DNA of 64,000 bases from Bradyrhizobium arachidis (GTDB lineage Bacteria > Pseudomonadota > Alphaproteobacteria > Rhizobiales > Xanthobacteraceae): NCBI RefSeq assembly GCF_015291705.1, contig NZ_CP030050.1, positions 6,138,001 to 6,202,000 of the forward strand, in the 5' to 3' direction. Positions 35,007 through 46,976 of the stretch are shown piece by piece. Position 1 is the stretch's first letter. Each line of letters begins with the position of its first letter. The position numbers and the translations under genes are program-made. The notes beneath the pieces were generated by a model, which did not search any database, had not been told where the DNA came from, and saw nothing but the letters and a program-made list of their open reading frames with translations.

Positions 35007-35869
35007 TTTTTCAGTCCGAGAAGATCGGCGCTGCGCGCTTTTACCTCGGCGTCGCGCATGACGCGATTGGTCAGTTCTGCTGACGGCAACCCCTTGAGTG
35101 CCTTCGGTGCCGTGCCCTCGCGCAGCGCCTTCTGCGTCTCGTAGACGGCCTGCGTCGCCGCCGCGATCGGCGCGTGCCCCTGGAGCGCGATGCGCACGCG
35201 CTGGCCGGCGAGATAATCGGTCGCGTTCAAGTCCTCGGGCGCGCCGCCGAGCACGATCGGCAGGCGCGTCGCAGCCGTAATCGCCTCCAGCTCCGCGCGC
35301 GACTTGATGCCGGTGAAGAACAGCGCATCGACGCCGGCAGCCTCATAGGCCTGCGCACGGCGGATCGCATCGTCGAGCGAGGTGATCGAGGCAGCTCCGG
35401 TGCGCCCCATGATGACCAGCGAGGCATCGCTGCGGCCATCCAGTGCGGCCTTCATCTTGCCGACGCCCTCCTCCAGCGAAATCAGCTGCGTCTTGGTCTC
35501 GCCAAAGGCGGCCGGCAGCAGCGTGTCCTCGATGGTGAGGCCGGCGGCGCCCGCGGTCTCCAGTTCCTGCACCGTACGGCGCACATTGAGCGCATTGCCG
35601 TAGCCGTGATCGGCATCGACCAGCACCGGCAGCGCGGAGGCGCGCGACATCCGCCGCATCTGCTCGGCGAGCTCGGTGAGCGTGATCAGCGTGACATCGG
35701 GGTCGCCGAGCACCGCGAGCGAGGCGACCGAACCGCCGAACATGCCGAGTGGAAAGCCGAGATCCTCGGCGATGCGGATCGAGATCGCGTCATAGACCGA
35801 GCCGGGATGGACGCAGGCCGAGCCTGAGAGGATCGAGCGCAGCTTCTCGCGGCGGGAACGAAAGGCCAT
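35003..35869 (-). CDS. Isocitrate lyase/PEP mutase-family enzyme (oxaloacetate decarboxylase-like)
   Basis: 288 residues forming the TIM-barrel of the PEP mutase/isocitrate lyase family. The Mg-binding D-A-D-H-G-Y-G-N lies at 85-92, E-D-T-L-L-P at about 114, and G-R-T-G-A-A downstream. Absence of the isocitrate lyase K-K-C-G-H motif argues against a true lyase. The sequence order and length resemble the oxaloacetate decarboxylase subgroup, an assignment held with moderate confidence. It is co-transcribed with acylphosphatase. Confidence 0.8.
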   Translation of the reverse strand: MAFRSRREKLRSILSGSACVHPGSVYDAISIRIAEDLGFPLGMFGGSVASLAVLGDPDVTLITLTELAEQMRRMSRASALPVLVDADHGYGNALNVRRTVQELETAGAAGLTIEDTLLPAAFGETKTQLISLEEGVGKMKAALDGRSDASLVIMGRTGAASITSLDDAIRRAQAYEAAGVDALFFTGIKSRAELEAITAATRLPIVLGGAPEDLNATDYLAGQRVRIALQGHAPIAAATQAVYETQKALREGTAPKALKGLPSAELTNRVMRDAEVKARSADLLGLKK

Positions 35870-35887
35870 GGGTGCCTCACTCCAAAA

Positions 35888-35938
35888 TCGTCATCCTGAG
35901 GAGCGCGCCCTTGAGCGCGTTTCCTCAAGGTGAGGGTC
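35888..35938. repeat. Short intergenic palindromic repeat (CATCCTGAGGAGCGCG type)
   Basis: The sequence reads CATCCTGAGGAGCGCG, then a short loop, then GCGCGTTTCCTCAAGGTGAGG, an imperfect hairpin. Close variants are known as dispersed intergenic repeats in Bradyrhizobium. It sits between the pccA stop and the PEP-mutase-family start. Confidence 0.5.
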
Positions 35939-35959
35939 GACTATCGTGCGCCGGAGCGC

Positions 35960-37975
<2,016 letters not shown>

Positions 37976-38152
37976 GCTTTTCTTGAGTCTCGACCTTGGG
38001 CGGGACCCCTTCCCTGGCCGTTGCAGCCTATGGAAACGGGCCGTGTGGCTCCCGTGGTACATTAAAATGAGCCGGAGGCAACGGTCTAAATCCGGCCCCT
38101 CTGGCGTACCAGCGCAAGACCGAAACGGTCGGGACGCGCCCCCTGGGGCCGC

Positions 38153-39223
38153 CTACGGCCTGCCGGCCTTGGCCACGCCCCGGACGAGGCTCTGAATGAA
38201 GCCCAGTTTGGCGACCACGGCGGACGACAGGATGAAGGGATAGAGGTCGCGCAGGCCCATGGCGCGATTGACGCTGTTCATGGCGAAGGTGAAGGGCAGC
38301 CATGCGTCGATGAGCGCCTGGACGTCCCTGACCTCGTAGGGGTTGAAGCGGATGCGCGCCGTCAACTCCCCGTCGCGGTCGACCTTGGGGCGCACCTCCA
38401 TGCCGAACTCGGCGGCCATCTCCAGGGTGTCGACGATATGGAGGTAATGCGCCCAGGTCTCCGCGAAGTCTTCCCACGGATGCGTGGTGGCATAGGCCGA
38501 GACGTAGTTCTGCTGCCAGTCCGCCGGCGCGCCTTCGGCATAATGGCGCTGCAGCGCCTCATCGTAATCGGCGGAATCATCGCCGAACACCGCGCGGCAT
38601 TCCTCGAGCTTGCCGCCGTCGCGCACCAGCACGTCCCAGAAATAATGGCCGACCTCGTGGCGGAAATGCCCGAGCAGCGTGCGGTACGGCTCGCCCATCT
38701 CCAGCCGCCGCCGCTCGCGCTCGATGTCATCGGCCTCGGTGAGCGCGATCGTGATCAGGCCATTGTCGTGGCCGGTCATAACCTTCTGCCCGCTGTTCGG
38801 ATCGTCGGCGAGGAAGTTGAAGATCAACCCGTGCTCGGGGTTTTCCTGCCGGGTCTGAAGCGGCAGCTTCCAGCGGATTAGCGAATAGAACAGCCGGTGT
38901 TTTGCGATTTCCAGTTCGCGCCAGCGAGCAAGCTGCGCCGGATCGGAGAGGTCAGGCACGATGCCGTTGTGGCGGCAGGCGCGGCAGAAGCCGGTGGTAT
39001 CGTCCGCATCCGTCAGCCAGTTGCAGGCGTCGTAGTCGGCATTGCTGCAGAGCATGCGGCTTTCGCCCTTGTCGGCCAGTACCTTCCAGCCGTCCCCGTC
39101 CGGCTCGATCGCCGACATCGTCTCCCTCTCCGGCTGAAAGGCGACCCGATGGCCGCAGCGTTCGCAGGCGCGGTTCTCGAAATAGAGGACGTTGCCGCAG
39201 TCCTGACAGACAAAGAGCTTCAA
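38153..39223 (-). CDS. Zinc-ribbon putative metallopeptidase (DUF2248-like)
   Basis: 356 residues. An N-terminal zinc ribbon uses C6-x-x-C9 and C20-x-x-C23. More Cys follow at 59, 67, 80 and 83. A metal-binding H189-E190-V-G-H193-Y-F-W-D (HExxH) lies in the middle, with the downstream D-F-A-E-T-W-A-H as a likely third ligand. This arrangement fits the putative zinc-binding metallopeptidase family. There is no signal peptide, so it is probably cytosolic. Substrate unknown. Confidence 0.8.
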   Translation of the reverse strand: MKLFVCQDCGNVLYFENRACERCGHRVAFQPERETMSAIEPDGDGWKVLADKGESRMLCSNADYDACNWLTDADDTTGFCRACRHNGIVPDLSDPAQLARWRELEIAKHRLFYSLIRWKLPLQTRQENPEHGLIFNFLADDPNSGQKVMTGHDNGLITIALTEADDIERERRRLEMGEPYRTLLGHFRHEVGHYFWDVLVRDGGKLEECRAVFGDDSADYDEALQRHYAEGAPADWQQNYVSAYATTHPWEDFAETWAHYLHIVDTLEMAAEFGMEVRPKVDRDGELTARIRFNPYEVRDVQALIDAWLPFTFAMNSVNRAMGLRDLYPFILSSAVVAKLGFIQSLVRGVAKAGRP

Positions 39224-39467
39224 GATTTAGCCTCTTGGGAAAGGGAGTTTTATGAATGAGAGTTGTGGCGCTCCGCAAAGACGCCTCGGCGGGCCGATCG
39301 TTCCAGTCCTCGGAACAAATTGCCAGCGCCGGCGTTTGGTGCATACCCACCGCTATCCATTTGATGACGACTTTCCGACTTATTCCTCTTTGAGCAATGG
39401 CTATCACGCTTTGTCTGTGTGAATATCGGCCCGGCACGCGCGCTCTTGCATCACAACGGCCGACGCC

Positions 39468-41915
39468 TTGAACGACAATACGCCCGAGACCCTTGCTGCC
39501 GAAAGGCTGCGCCAGCACCTCGAAGACATCGCGCGCGAGCGCGATGAAGCCTATCGTGCGCTTCAGGAGCGCGAGGCTGAGCTGGCGCGCATCCAGCGCA
39601 TCGGCAAGGTCGGCGGCCTCGAGGTCGACTTCCGCGAAGGTTTTCGGAACCGCCGCTCGCCCGAATACCTGATGATCCATGGCCTGCCCCCTGAGGCCGC
39701 CGACGAGACGCACGAGGATTGGGTCAATCGCATCCATCCCGACGACCGCGATGCGACCGTCAAGCATTTCTTCGATGCGCTGGCAGGGACCAGCGAGGAC
39801 TACACGGCCGAGTACCGCATCATCCGCCCCCGCGACGGCGAGACCCGCTGGATCCGCGTCGTCGCCAAGATCGAACGCGACCGCGACGGTCGCGCGATCC
39901 GCCTTGTCGGCGCCCATATCGACATCACCGACCAGGCGCTGGCGCGCGAGACGCTGCGCGAGAGCGAGGAGCGCTTCCGGCTGATTGCCGACAGCGCGCC
40001 GGTGCCGATCTGGGTCACCAAGCTCGACCGTACACGCTCCTTCGCCAATCAGGCCTATGTCGACTTCGTCGGCCTGCCCTACGATCAGGCCATCGCCTTC
40101 GACTGGCGCAAGGTGCTGCATCCGGACGACCTGCCGCATGTGCTGCAGCAATCGGTGCAAGGCGAAGCCTCGTTGAAGCCGTTCGTGCTGGAGGCGCGCT
40201 ACAAGAATGCCAGCGGCGAATGGCGCTGGCTGCGTTCGGAATCGCAGCCGCGCTGGGATCCGACCGGCAAGCATATCGGCTTCATCGGCGTCGCCCACGA
40301 CATTACCGTCGCCAAGCAGGCCGAGATCGAGCTGCGCCGGCTCAACGAGACGCTGGAAGAGCGCATCGTCGAGCGCACCGCCGAGCTCGAATCCAACGAA
40401 GCGCGGCTGCGCGCGATCCTGGAGACCAGCAACCAGTATCAGGGCCTGGTCAATCTCAGGGGGGAACTGCTCTACGCGAACAACACCGCACTCGACGGCA
40501 TCAAGGCGGGCTCCGCGGACGTGATCGGCAAGCTGCTGTGGGAAACGCCGTGGTTCACCGGGACCCACGGCATGAGCGCCGTGGTCCGTGAGGCCTTCGA
40601 CACCGTGCTTCGCGGCGAAGCCGTGCGGATGGAGATGCGATTGCGCCTGCCCATCGGCGATCGCGATTTCGAATTCAGCATGCGTCCCGTGCTCGACCGC
40701 CACGGCAACATCACCGGCGCGGTGCCCGAAGCCGTCGACATCACCGACCGCCGCCGCGGCGAGGAAGCGCTGCGGCAGTCGCAGAAGATGGAGGCGATCG
40801 GCCAGCTCACCGGCGGCGTCGCGCACGACTTCAACAACCTCCTCACCATCATCCGTTCGGCCACCGACTTCCTGCGCCGGCGCGAGCTGCCGGAGGAACG
40901 CCGCCGCCGCTACGTCGATGCCATCTCCGACACCGTCGAGCGCGCCTCCAAGCTGACCGCACAGCTCCTGGCCTTTGCACGAAGGCAGCCGCTCAAGCCG
41001 CAGATCTTCAACGTCGGCAGCCAGGTGGAGGGCGTGGCGCAGCTGGTGCGGCCGCTGGTCGGCGGCCGGATCGAGATCGCCGTCGAGATCGACGATGCCG
41101 ACTGCTTCACAGTCGCCGACATCGCGCAGTTCGAGACCGCGCTGATCAATCTCGCCATCAACGCCCGCGACGCCATGGAGGGCGAAGGCCGTCTCACCAT
41201 CGCGGTGCGCAAGGTCTCCGGGATTCCGAGCCTGCGCGCGCAATCGGCGCGCAGCGGCGACTATGTCGCGATCTCGGTAGCCGACACCGGAAGCGGCATT
41301 GCGCCCGAAAACATCGACGCCATCTTCGAGCCGTTCTTCACCACCAAGGAGGTCGGCAAGGGCACCGGGCTCGGCCTCAGCCAGGCGTTCGGCTTCGCCA
41401 AGCAGTCGGAAGGCGACATCGCGGTGATGAGCACGCAAGGCAAGGGCGCGACCTTCACCATCTACCTGCCGCAGGCGCAGTCGCCGACCGCCGAGAAGGA
41501 AGCTGCAGCGCTGACCAGCGAGGCCGCAACCACGGGGCGTGGCTACCGCGTGCTCGTGGTCGAGGACAATGACGATGTCGGCCAGTTCTCGACCGAGCTT
41601 TTGGAAGACCTCGGCTATGTCGTCCGCCGCGTCGCCAACGCCAATGCCGCGCTGTCGATCCTCGGCGAGAACGAATTCGCCGTCGACCTCGTGTTCTCCG
41701 ACGTCATCATGCCCGGCATGAACGGTGTCGAGCTCGCCGGCGTGATCCGTGAGCGCTATCCGGGCCTGCTGGTGGTGCTCACCAGCGGCTACAGCAATGT
41801 GCTCGCTGAGAACGCCCATCGCGGTTTCGAGCTGATCCAGAAGCCGTATTCGGTGGAATCGCTCTCGCGCATCCTGCGCAAGGCGATCACCGAGAAGCTG
41901 TCGGTGGCAAGGTGA
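39468..41915 (+). CDS. Hybrid sensor histidine kinase: three PAS regions, HisKA, HATPase, receiver
   Basis: 815 residues. The start is TTG at 39468 with no clear ribosome-binding site, so the N-terminus is uncertain. Two PAS/PAC units (about 40-155 and 165-285, each ending with I-D-I-T-D or H-D-I-T-V), a coiled coil near 290-320 and a third PAS (about 330-430) precede the kinase core. His in G-G-V-A-H-D-F-N-N is near 453, followed by N-L-A-I-N-A-R-D-A-M and D-T-G-S-G-I-A. The C-terminal receiver has its Asp near 745 in F-S-D-V-I-M-P-G-M-N-G. The kinase and receiver parts are close paralogues of the hybrid kinase at 33060, suggesting duplication. No transmembrane segment is evident. Confidence 0.88.
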   Translation: MNDNTPETLAAERLRQHLEDIARERDEAYRALQEREAELARIQRIGKVGGLEVDFREGFRNRRSPEYLMIHGLPPEAADETHEDWVNRIHPDDRDATVKHFFDALAGTSEDYTAEYRIIRPRDGETRWIRVVAKIERDRDGRAIRLVGAHIDITDQALARETLRESEERFRLIADSAPVPIWVTKLDRTRSFANQAYVDFVGLPYDQAIAFDWRKVLHPDDLPHVLQQSVQGEASLKPFVLEARYKNASGEWRWLRSESQPRWDPTGKHIGFIGVAHDITVAKQAEIELRRLNETLEERIVERTAELESNEARLRAILETSNQYQGLVNLRGELLYANNTALDGIKAGSADVIGKLLWETPWFTGTHGMSAVVREAFDTVLRGEAVRMEMRLRLPIGDRDFEFSMRPVLDRHGNITGAVPEAVDITDRRRGEEALRQSQKMEAIGQLTGGVAHDFNNLLTIIRSATDFLRRRELPEERRRRYVDAISDTVERASKLTAQLLAFARRQPLKPQIFNVGSQVEGVAQLVRPLVGGRIEIAVEIDDADCFTVADIAQFETALINLAINARDAMEGEGRLTIAVRKVSGIPSLRAQSARSGDYVAISVADTGSGIAPENIDAIFEPFFTTKEVGKGTGLGLSQAFGFAKQSEGDIAVMSTQGKGATFTIYLPQAQSPTAEKEAAALTSEAATTGRGYRVLVVEDNDDVGQFSTELLEDLGYVVRRVANANAALSILGENEFAVDLVFSDVIMPGMNGVELAGVIRERYPGLLVVLTSGYSNVLAENAHRGFELIQKPYSVESLSRILRKAITEKLSVAR

Positions 41916-41935
41916 ATGTACGCCAGGCAAAACGC

Positions 41936-42086
41936 TGTCGCCCGGACAAGCGCGCCTCAAGCGCGCGCCGATCCGGGACCCATAGCCACAGGATTGTGTT
42001 TGGCGAAAAACGACGACGTATGTGCCCCAAGAAAGATTCCGCGGTATGGGTCCGGGTCTGCGCTTCGCTTGTCCGGGACGACAGCC
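41936..42086. repeat. Intergenic inverted repeat (REP-like palindrome), type 2
   Basis: The left part contains GTCGCCCGGACAAGCG and GATCCGGGACCCATA. The right part contains TATGGGTCCGGGTC and CGCTTGTCCGGGACGAC, their imperfect inverted copies, with about 45 bp between. This unit differs from the type 1 palindrome and lies between a kinase gene and an EamA gene. Confidence 0.65.
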
Positions 42087-42145
42087 GAGTGTTTGGCTAG
42101 CACCCTCAACCCCGTCACCTCGCAAAACTTGATCCGGCACCCCCA

Positions 42146-42586
42146 ATGAAACCCGCCCTCCTCTCCGCCTGGCAGACCTGGGCGCTCCTCTCCGCCTGCT
42201 TTGCCGCGCTGACCGCGATCTTCGCCAAGGTCGGCGTCGAGAACATCAATCCGGACCTCGCCACCTTCATCCGCACCGTCGTGGTGCTGCTCGCCTTCTC
42301 GGTGCTGCTGTTCTTCACCGGCCAATTCGCCATGCCCTCGGCGGTTTCGTCGAGGACATGGCTGTTCCTGGTGCTATCGGGGCTTGCGACCGGTGCCTCG
42401 TGGCTCTGTTACTTCCGGGCCCTGAAGCTCGGTCCCGCGACGCTGGTCGCACCAATCGACAAGCTCAGCGTCGTCCTGGTGGCCCTGTTCGCGTTCGCCT
42501 TTCTCGGCGAGCGGCCGACCGCGCAGGGCTGGATCGGGATCACCATGATCGGCGCCGGCGCAGTGCTGCTGGCCGTGAAGCTTTAA
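42146..42586 (+). CDS. Half-size EamA-family (DMT) transporter
   Basis: 146 residues with about five hydrophobic segments, equal to a single EamA repeat; most DMT carriers have two. It is typified by A-L-T-A-I-F-A-K-V-G-V-E, L-C-Y-F-R-A-L-K-L-G-P-A and A-P-I-D-K-L-S-V-V-L-V. Such half-size members probably act as homodimers. The substrate cannot be read from the sequence. Confidence 0.85.
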   Translation: MKPALLSAWQTWALLSACFAALTAIFAKVGVENINPDLATFIRTVVVLLAFSVLLFFTGQFAMPSAVSSRTWLFLVLSGLATGASWLCYFRALKLGPATLVAPIDKLSVVLVALFAFAFLGERPTAQGWIGITMIGAGAVLLAVKL

Positions 42587-42654
42587 GTCCGGGAACAAAG
42601 CTGCCGTGAGATCGGTTTCTGCCGGAGCGATTCCGAGCCTCGATCGAGAGACTG

Positions 42655-43938
42655 ATGTCGAGCGAAAAACCCGATCAGGCAAGGCAGGCTGGCCGCGCGT
42701 TGGATGCGGCGAACTTCTTCCTTGCCGACGTCCGCGACGGGCTCGGCCCCTATCTCGCGGTCTATCTCCTCACCGAGCAGCACTGGGACGAGGCGCGCAT
42801 TGGCCTCGTGATGTCGATTGCGACCATTGCTGGCATCGTGGCGCAGACGCCCGCCGGCGCGCTGGTCGACGCGACGCGGGCGAAGCGGCTGGTGATGGTC
42901 ATCGCCGCCATCATGGTCACGCTCGCGTCCCTGTCGCTGCCGCTGTTTCCCGCCTTCCTGCCGGTCGCGATCTCGCAAGGCATCGCGCAGGCCGCCGCCG
43001 TGGTGTTTCCGCCGGCAATCGCGGCCGTCTCGCTCGGCATTTTTGGTCATGCCGTCTTCACCCGGCGCATTGGCCGCAATGAAACTTTCAACCATGCCGG
43101 CAACGCGGTCGCGGCCGGACTGGCGGGCCTCTCCGCCTACTGGTTCGGCCCGACGGTCGTCTTCTACCTTCTCGGCGCAATGGCAATCGCGAGCCTCGTC
43201 AGCATCCTCGCGATCCCCGCCGGCGCCATCGACCATGATCTGGCCCGCGGGCTACACGATGCCGACACGGAGACCCAGCGCGAACAGCCTTCGGGTCTCG
43301 CGGTACTGCTCACCTGTCGCCCTCTGCTCGTCTTCGCGATCTGCGTCCTGCTCTTCCATCTCTCCAACGCGGCGATGCTGCCGCTGGTCGGACAGAAATT
43401 GGCGCTCCAGGATAAGAACATCGGCACCAGCCTGATGTCGGCTTGTATCGTTGCCGCACAAGTCGTGATGGTGCCGTTTGCGATGCTGGTCGGCGCTCGG
43501 GCCGACCGCTGGGGCCACAAGCGCTTCTTCCTCGCCGCGCTTCTGATCCTCCCCATTCGGGGGGCGCTCTATACGCTCTCGGACAACCCGTTCTGGCTGG
43601 TCGGCGTCCAACTGCTCGACGGCGTCGGCGCCGGCATCTTTGGCGCGATCTTCCCGGTCATCGTTGCCGACCTCATGCGCAACACCGGCCGCTTCAACGT
43701 CGCGCAGGGCGCGGTCATCACCGCCCAGAGCATTGGCGCGGCTCTGTCGACGACGCTAGCTGGCCTCGTTGTGGTTGGCGCGGGCTACAGTGCGGCCTTC
43801 ATCACGCTCGGCGCGGTCGCCGCAATCGGCGCCGTGGTCTGCTTCCTTGCTTTGCCCGAGACGCGGCAAATCGCAGATGGCGGTCCGCGCCCGCAGGGGA
43901 AGACAGCAAGGCCGGCTTCCGCTATCGCTGCCAAATGA
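42655..43938 (+). CDS. Major facilitator superfamily transporter
   Basis: 427 residues with about 12 hydrophobic segments in two halves joined by a charged loop near residue 205. The loop between helices 2 and 3 reads G-A-L-V-D-A-T-R-A-K-R, the usual MFS motif A region, and a counterpart G-A-R-A-D-R-W-G-H-K-R occurs in the second half. Substrate unknown. It is followed 25 bp later by an ArsB-like transporter. Confidence 0.88.
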   Translation: MSSEKPDQARQAGRALDAANFFLADVRDGLGPYLAVYLLTEQHWDEARIGLVMSIATIAGIVAQTPAGALVDATRAKRLVMVIAAIMVTLASLSLPLFPAFLPVAISQGIAQAAAVVFPPAIAAVSLGIFGHAVFTRRIGRNETFNHAGNAVAAGLAGLSAYWFGPTVVFYLLGAMAIASLVSILAIPAGAIDHDLARGLHDADTETQREQPSGLAVLLTCRPLLVFAICVLLFHLSNAAMLPLVGQKLALQDKNIGTSLMSACIVAAQVVMVPFAMLVGARADRWGHKRFFLAALLILPIRGALYTLSDNPFWLVGVQLLDGVGAGIFGAIFPVIVADLMRNTGRFNVAQGAVITAQSIGAALSTTLAGLVVVGAGYSAAFITLGAVAAIGAVVCFLALPETRQIADGGPRPQGKTARPASAIAAK

Positions 43939-43963
43939 ATCCATTCCACCTCAAGGACTGAAC

Positions 43964-45214
43964 GTGCCGTCTGACGCCATCTGGGCCTGGAGCATCATCG
44001 TCGCCGCGACCGCGTGCGTCATTATCCGCCCGTTCCGCCTGCCCGAGGCGATCTGGGCCGTGATCGGCGCCGCGGCGCTGGTGCTGCTCGGCTTCCTGCC
44101 CTGGCAGGACGCGCTGACCGGCATCGAAAAGGGCATCGACGTCTATCTCTTCCTGATCGGCATGATGCTGATTGCCGAGCTCGCACGGCTCGAAGGCCTG
44201 TTCGATTACCTTGCCGCGCTCGCGGTGGAGTATGCAGACGGCTCGCCGCAGCGGCTGTTTTTACTGATCTACCTTGTCGGCACGCTGGTCACGGTGCTCT
44301 TGTCGAACGACGCGACCGCGATCGTGCTGACGCCGGCGGTCTATGCCGCAACGCGTGCGGCCGGCGCAAAGCCGCTGCCCTATCTTTTCGTCTGCGCCTT
44401 CATTGCAAACGCCGCAAGCTTCGTGCTGCCGATCTCGAACCCCGCCAATCTCGTGGTGTTCGGCTCGCGCATGCCGCATCTGACCGAATGGCTGCGTCAA
44501 TTCGCCCTGCCCTCGCTCGCCTCGATCGTGCTGACCTATATCGTACTGCGCCTCACCCAGCATCGCGCGCTGAAGGAGGAGAGCATCGAGCGCCGCGTGC
44601 CGCACAAGGTGCTCAGCCGCGGCGGCAAGCTGACCGCGATCGGCATTGCCGCAATCGGCGTCGTGCTGATCACGGCCTCCGCGCTCGACAAGCAGCTTGG
44701 CCTGCCGACCTTCATCTGCGGCGCCGTGACGACCGGCCTCGTCCTGCTGCTCAGCCGTCAATCGCCCGTGCCGGTGCTGAAGCACGTGTCCTGGAGCGTG
44801 CTGCCGCTGGTCGGCGGGCTGTTCGTGATGGTGGAGGCGCTGATCAAGACCGGCGTGATCGGACAGCTCAGCGCGCTGCTGCATCAGGCCGTCGCCCAAT
44901 CCGTGCCGAAAGCCGCCTGGAGCGTCGGCATCGCCACCGCGATCGCCGACAACATCGCCAACAATCTTCCCGTCGGCCTTGTCGCCGGGTCGATCGTGGC
45001 CGCCGATCATCTGCCCACATCGGTCGTCAGCGCCATCCTGATCGGCGTCGACCTGGGGCCGAATTTCTCGATCACCGGTTCGCTCGCCACCATCCTGTGG
45101 CTGGTGGCGCTGCGCCGCGAGAAGATCGAGGTCGGCGCCTGGCCCTTCCTCAAATTGGGACTGCTCGTGACACCGCCGGCCCTGATCGCGGCACTGGCGG
45201 CGGCGATCCATTAA
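43964..45214 (+). CDS. ArsB/NhaD-type ion transporter (arsenite pump-like membrane protein)
   Basis: 416 residues. The GTG start at 43964 has AAGGA six bases upstream, and the frame is open further into the MFS gene. There are about 11 transmembrane segments. Motifs include N-D-A-T-A-I-V-L-T-P at about 110-120, I-S-N-P-A-N-L-V-V-F at about 155 and D-N-I-A-N-N-L-P near 330, characteristic of the ArsB/ion-transporter superfamily. Arsenite, anion or dicarboxylate transport are possible. No ars genes lie next to it. Confidence 0.85.
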   Translation: MPSDAIWAWSIIVAATACVIIRPFRLPEAIWAVIGAAALVLLGFLPWQDALTGIEKGIDVYLFLIGMMLIAELARLEGLFDYLAALAVEYADGSPQRLFLLIYLVGTLVTVLLSNDATAIVLTPAVYAATRAAGAKPLPYLFVCAFIANAASFVLPISNPANLVVFGSRMPHLTEWLRQFALPSLASIVLTYIVLRLTQHRALKEESIERRVPHKVLSRGGKLTAIGIAAIGVVLITASALDKQLGLPTFICGAVTTGLVLLLSRQSPVPVLKHVSWSVLPLVGGLFVMVEALIKTGVIGQLSALLHQAVAQSVPKAAWSVGIATAIADNIANNLPVGLVAGSIVAADHLPTSVVSAILIGVDLGPNFSITGSLATILWLVALRREKIEVGAWPFLKLGLLVTPPALIAALAAAIH

Positions 45215-45311
45215 CCGCGCGAGACTTTGCGGCGCATCAATGTGGGCTGTAACGGCCGGCCTATACTTCACCTTGCCGCGCAGCTCATGAGCCGCGGCAA
45301 GGAGGTCGATC

Positions 45312-45536
45312 ATGCAAATTCAATCGAAGGCATTGCCGCAGAGCTTCTCCCTGCGCCGCCTGTTTCAGAGCTCTCCCGCGAAAGACGGGTCGTCGCACCC
45401 GTTGCTGATCTTCTCGGTGGTGGTGCTGCTGGCCCTGTTCGCGATCGTGGAGATCGACCTGCACAGTGCCCAGCTTCAGGAGGTCGGCCTGCTCGGGCAC
45501 GGCGCCGGGATCAATCCCGTTTTCCTGAGCCCGTAG
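45312..45536 (+). CDS. Small single-pass membrane protein (74 aa)
   Basis: 74 residues with a strong AAGGAGG seven to eight bases before ATG at 45312. One hydrophobic segment (L-L-I-F-S-V-V-V-L-L-A-L-F-A-I-V) lies at about 31-46, followed by a short acidic/His region. I recognise no family. It ends just before a convergent hairpin. The ribosome-binding site and clean start make it likely to be real. Confidence 0.6.
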   Translation: MQIQSKALPQSFSLRRLFQSSPAKDGSSHPLLIFSVVVLLALFAIVEIDLHSAQLQEVGLLGHGAGINPVFLSP

Positions 45537-45550
45537 CAAGGAAGGCCCGA

Positions 45551-45570
45551 TCGCGGCCATGAGGCCGCGA
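45551..45570. terminator. Hairpin between convergent small membrane protein and MFS genes
   Basis: Eight-base perfect arms TCGCGGCC and GGCCGCGA around ATGA, with further partial pairing outside (CCCGA with CCGGG). It lies in the 51-bp gap between two convergent stops. A poly-T tract is not obvious. Confidence 0.5.
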
Positions 45571-45587
45571 CCGGGTAACGAGCATCC

Positions 45588-46952
45588 TCAGTCGTTCTCG
45601 TAGCCGTAGACTTCCGGCAGGATGAAGATCGCGGCGAGCAATCCGATCAGCGGGAAGATCGCAACGAACAGCGTGGCATTGGCCTGCCCGATCGCTGCGA
45701 ACAGCGACGGGAACAGGAAGATCGCCAGGAACGACGGCAGCTTCACGAACATGTAGGCGAAGCCGCTCGCGGTGCCGCGATATTTCGGCTTGGCGACCAT
45801 GGTCGGGATGGTCATGCAGTTCGATGCGTCCCAGTAATGGCCCCACAGCATGGCAGCCGCCGCGAACGGCAGCAGCATCTTGTTGTCGGTATAGAGCGCG
45901 AACGCCGCCACCAGCAGCGAGGCCAGCACGATGCCGAACCCGGCGATCGCGATGCCACGATGGCCGATCTTCGGCGTCAGGAGCGGGCCGACCCAGCCGG
46001 ACAGTGCGGCGAAGCAGAACAGCGCCATCGTGACGAGGTTGTTGCCGAGCACGCTCGACACGCCGACCATCACGAACAGCACCGGCAGATAGAACGCGAA
46101 GGTCGAGAACTCGCTGCCTTGCGCGAAGCAGGCGATCCATCCGTACAGCGTGGCGCGCCAGCGGATCGGATCCTTCTTGAGGTCGGCGAGGAAGGCGCGG
46201 GTCGAGACCTTCGGCACTTCCACGTCGTGATCCGGCAGCATGTCGAGATTGTCGTTGAACATCTCGCGCGCGACCTGCTTGGCCTCGCGGTAGCGTCCCT
46301 TCTGCACCAGCCAGACCGCCGTCTCCGGCACATCATGGCGCATGATCAGGATGATCAGCGCCGGCACCGCGCCGAGGCCGAGCGTCACGCGCCACAGCAT
46401 CTCGTGCTGCATGTCGATCAAGAGGAAGATCACGATGACGCCGATGGTCAGCACCTCGCCGACGGCAAACATGAACTGCCAGCGGTTGCCCATGACCTCG
46501 CGCTCACCCTTGGCCATGGATTCCATGATGTAGGTGTAGCCGGTCGAGATGTCCGAACCGAGCGGGATGCCGAGCAGGAAGCGGATCACGACGAGCCACG
46601 TAACGTTCGGCACGAAGGCCTGCGCCAGCGCCAGCACGATGAACAGCACCATCGTGACCAGGAACATGACGCGGCGGCCGATCTTGTCGGACAGCCAGCC
46701 GCCGAGCAGCGCACCGATCAGCGCGCCGCCCTGCGTGCCCGCTGCGGCAAGACCGAGCATCAGCGGGTCGGGATTGTACTGCTCGCGGATGAAGATCAGC
46801 ACGAAGGCGATCGAATAGAGGTCCCAGGCCTCGACCAGGATCGAGGCCATCATCAGCCAGCCGACCTTGTTACCCTTGGGACTGTAGTTCGTGATGAGGT
46901 AGCGGACCGCGGCTTCGCTCGCGGTCGGTTGTGGCATGGCCATCGTTGACAT
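45588..46952 (-). CDS. MFS metabolite:H+ symporter of the sugar-acid locus
   Basis: 454 residues with 12 hydrophobic segments. The motif G-G-W-L-S-D-K-I-G-R-R at about 85 is the sugar/metabolite-type MFS loop. The start ATG at 46952 follows AAGGAAG. It lies 24 bp downstream of the GntR gene in the same operon and diverges from the enolase-superfamily dehydratase operon. It probably imports the sugar acid those enzymes consume. The exact substrate is not visible. Confidence 0.85.
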   Translation of the reverse strand: MSTMAMPQPTASEAAVRYLITNYSPKGNKVGWLMMASILVEAWDLYSIAFVLIFIREQYNPDPLMLGLAAAGTQGGALIGALLGGWLSDKIGRRVMFLVTMVLFIVLALAQAFVPNVTWLVVIRFLLGIPLGSDISTGYTYIMESMAKGEREVMGNRWQFMFAVGEVLTIGVIVIFLLIDMQHEMLWRVTLGLGAVPALIILIMRHDVPETAVWLVQKGRYREAKQVAREMFNDNLDMLPDHDVEVPKVSTRAFLADLKKDPIRWRATLYGWIACFAQGSEFSTFAFYLPVLFVMVGVSSVLGNNLVTMALFCFAALSGWVGPLLTPKIGHRGIAIAGFGIVLASLLVAAFALYTDNKMLLPFAAAAMLWGHYWDASNCMTIPTMVAKPKYRGTASGFAYMFVKLPSFLAIFLFPSLFAAIGQANATLFVAIFPLIGLLAAIFILPEVYGYEND

Positions 46953-46976
46953 TCTTCTTCCTTTCTTCTGAACTCT

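Noticed and set aside
43769-43963. N-terminal extension of the ArsB-like transporter into the MFS gene
   Set aside because: The extension is out of character (Arg/Ser-rich), whereas GTG at 43964 has a good ribosome-binding site and begins a membrane segment at once.
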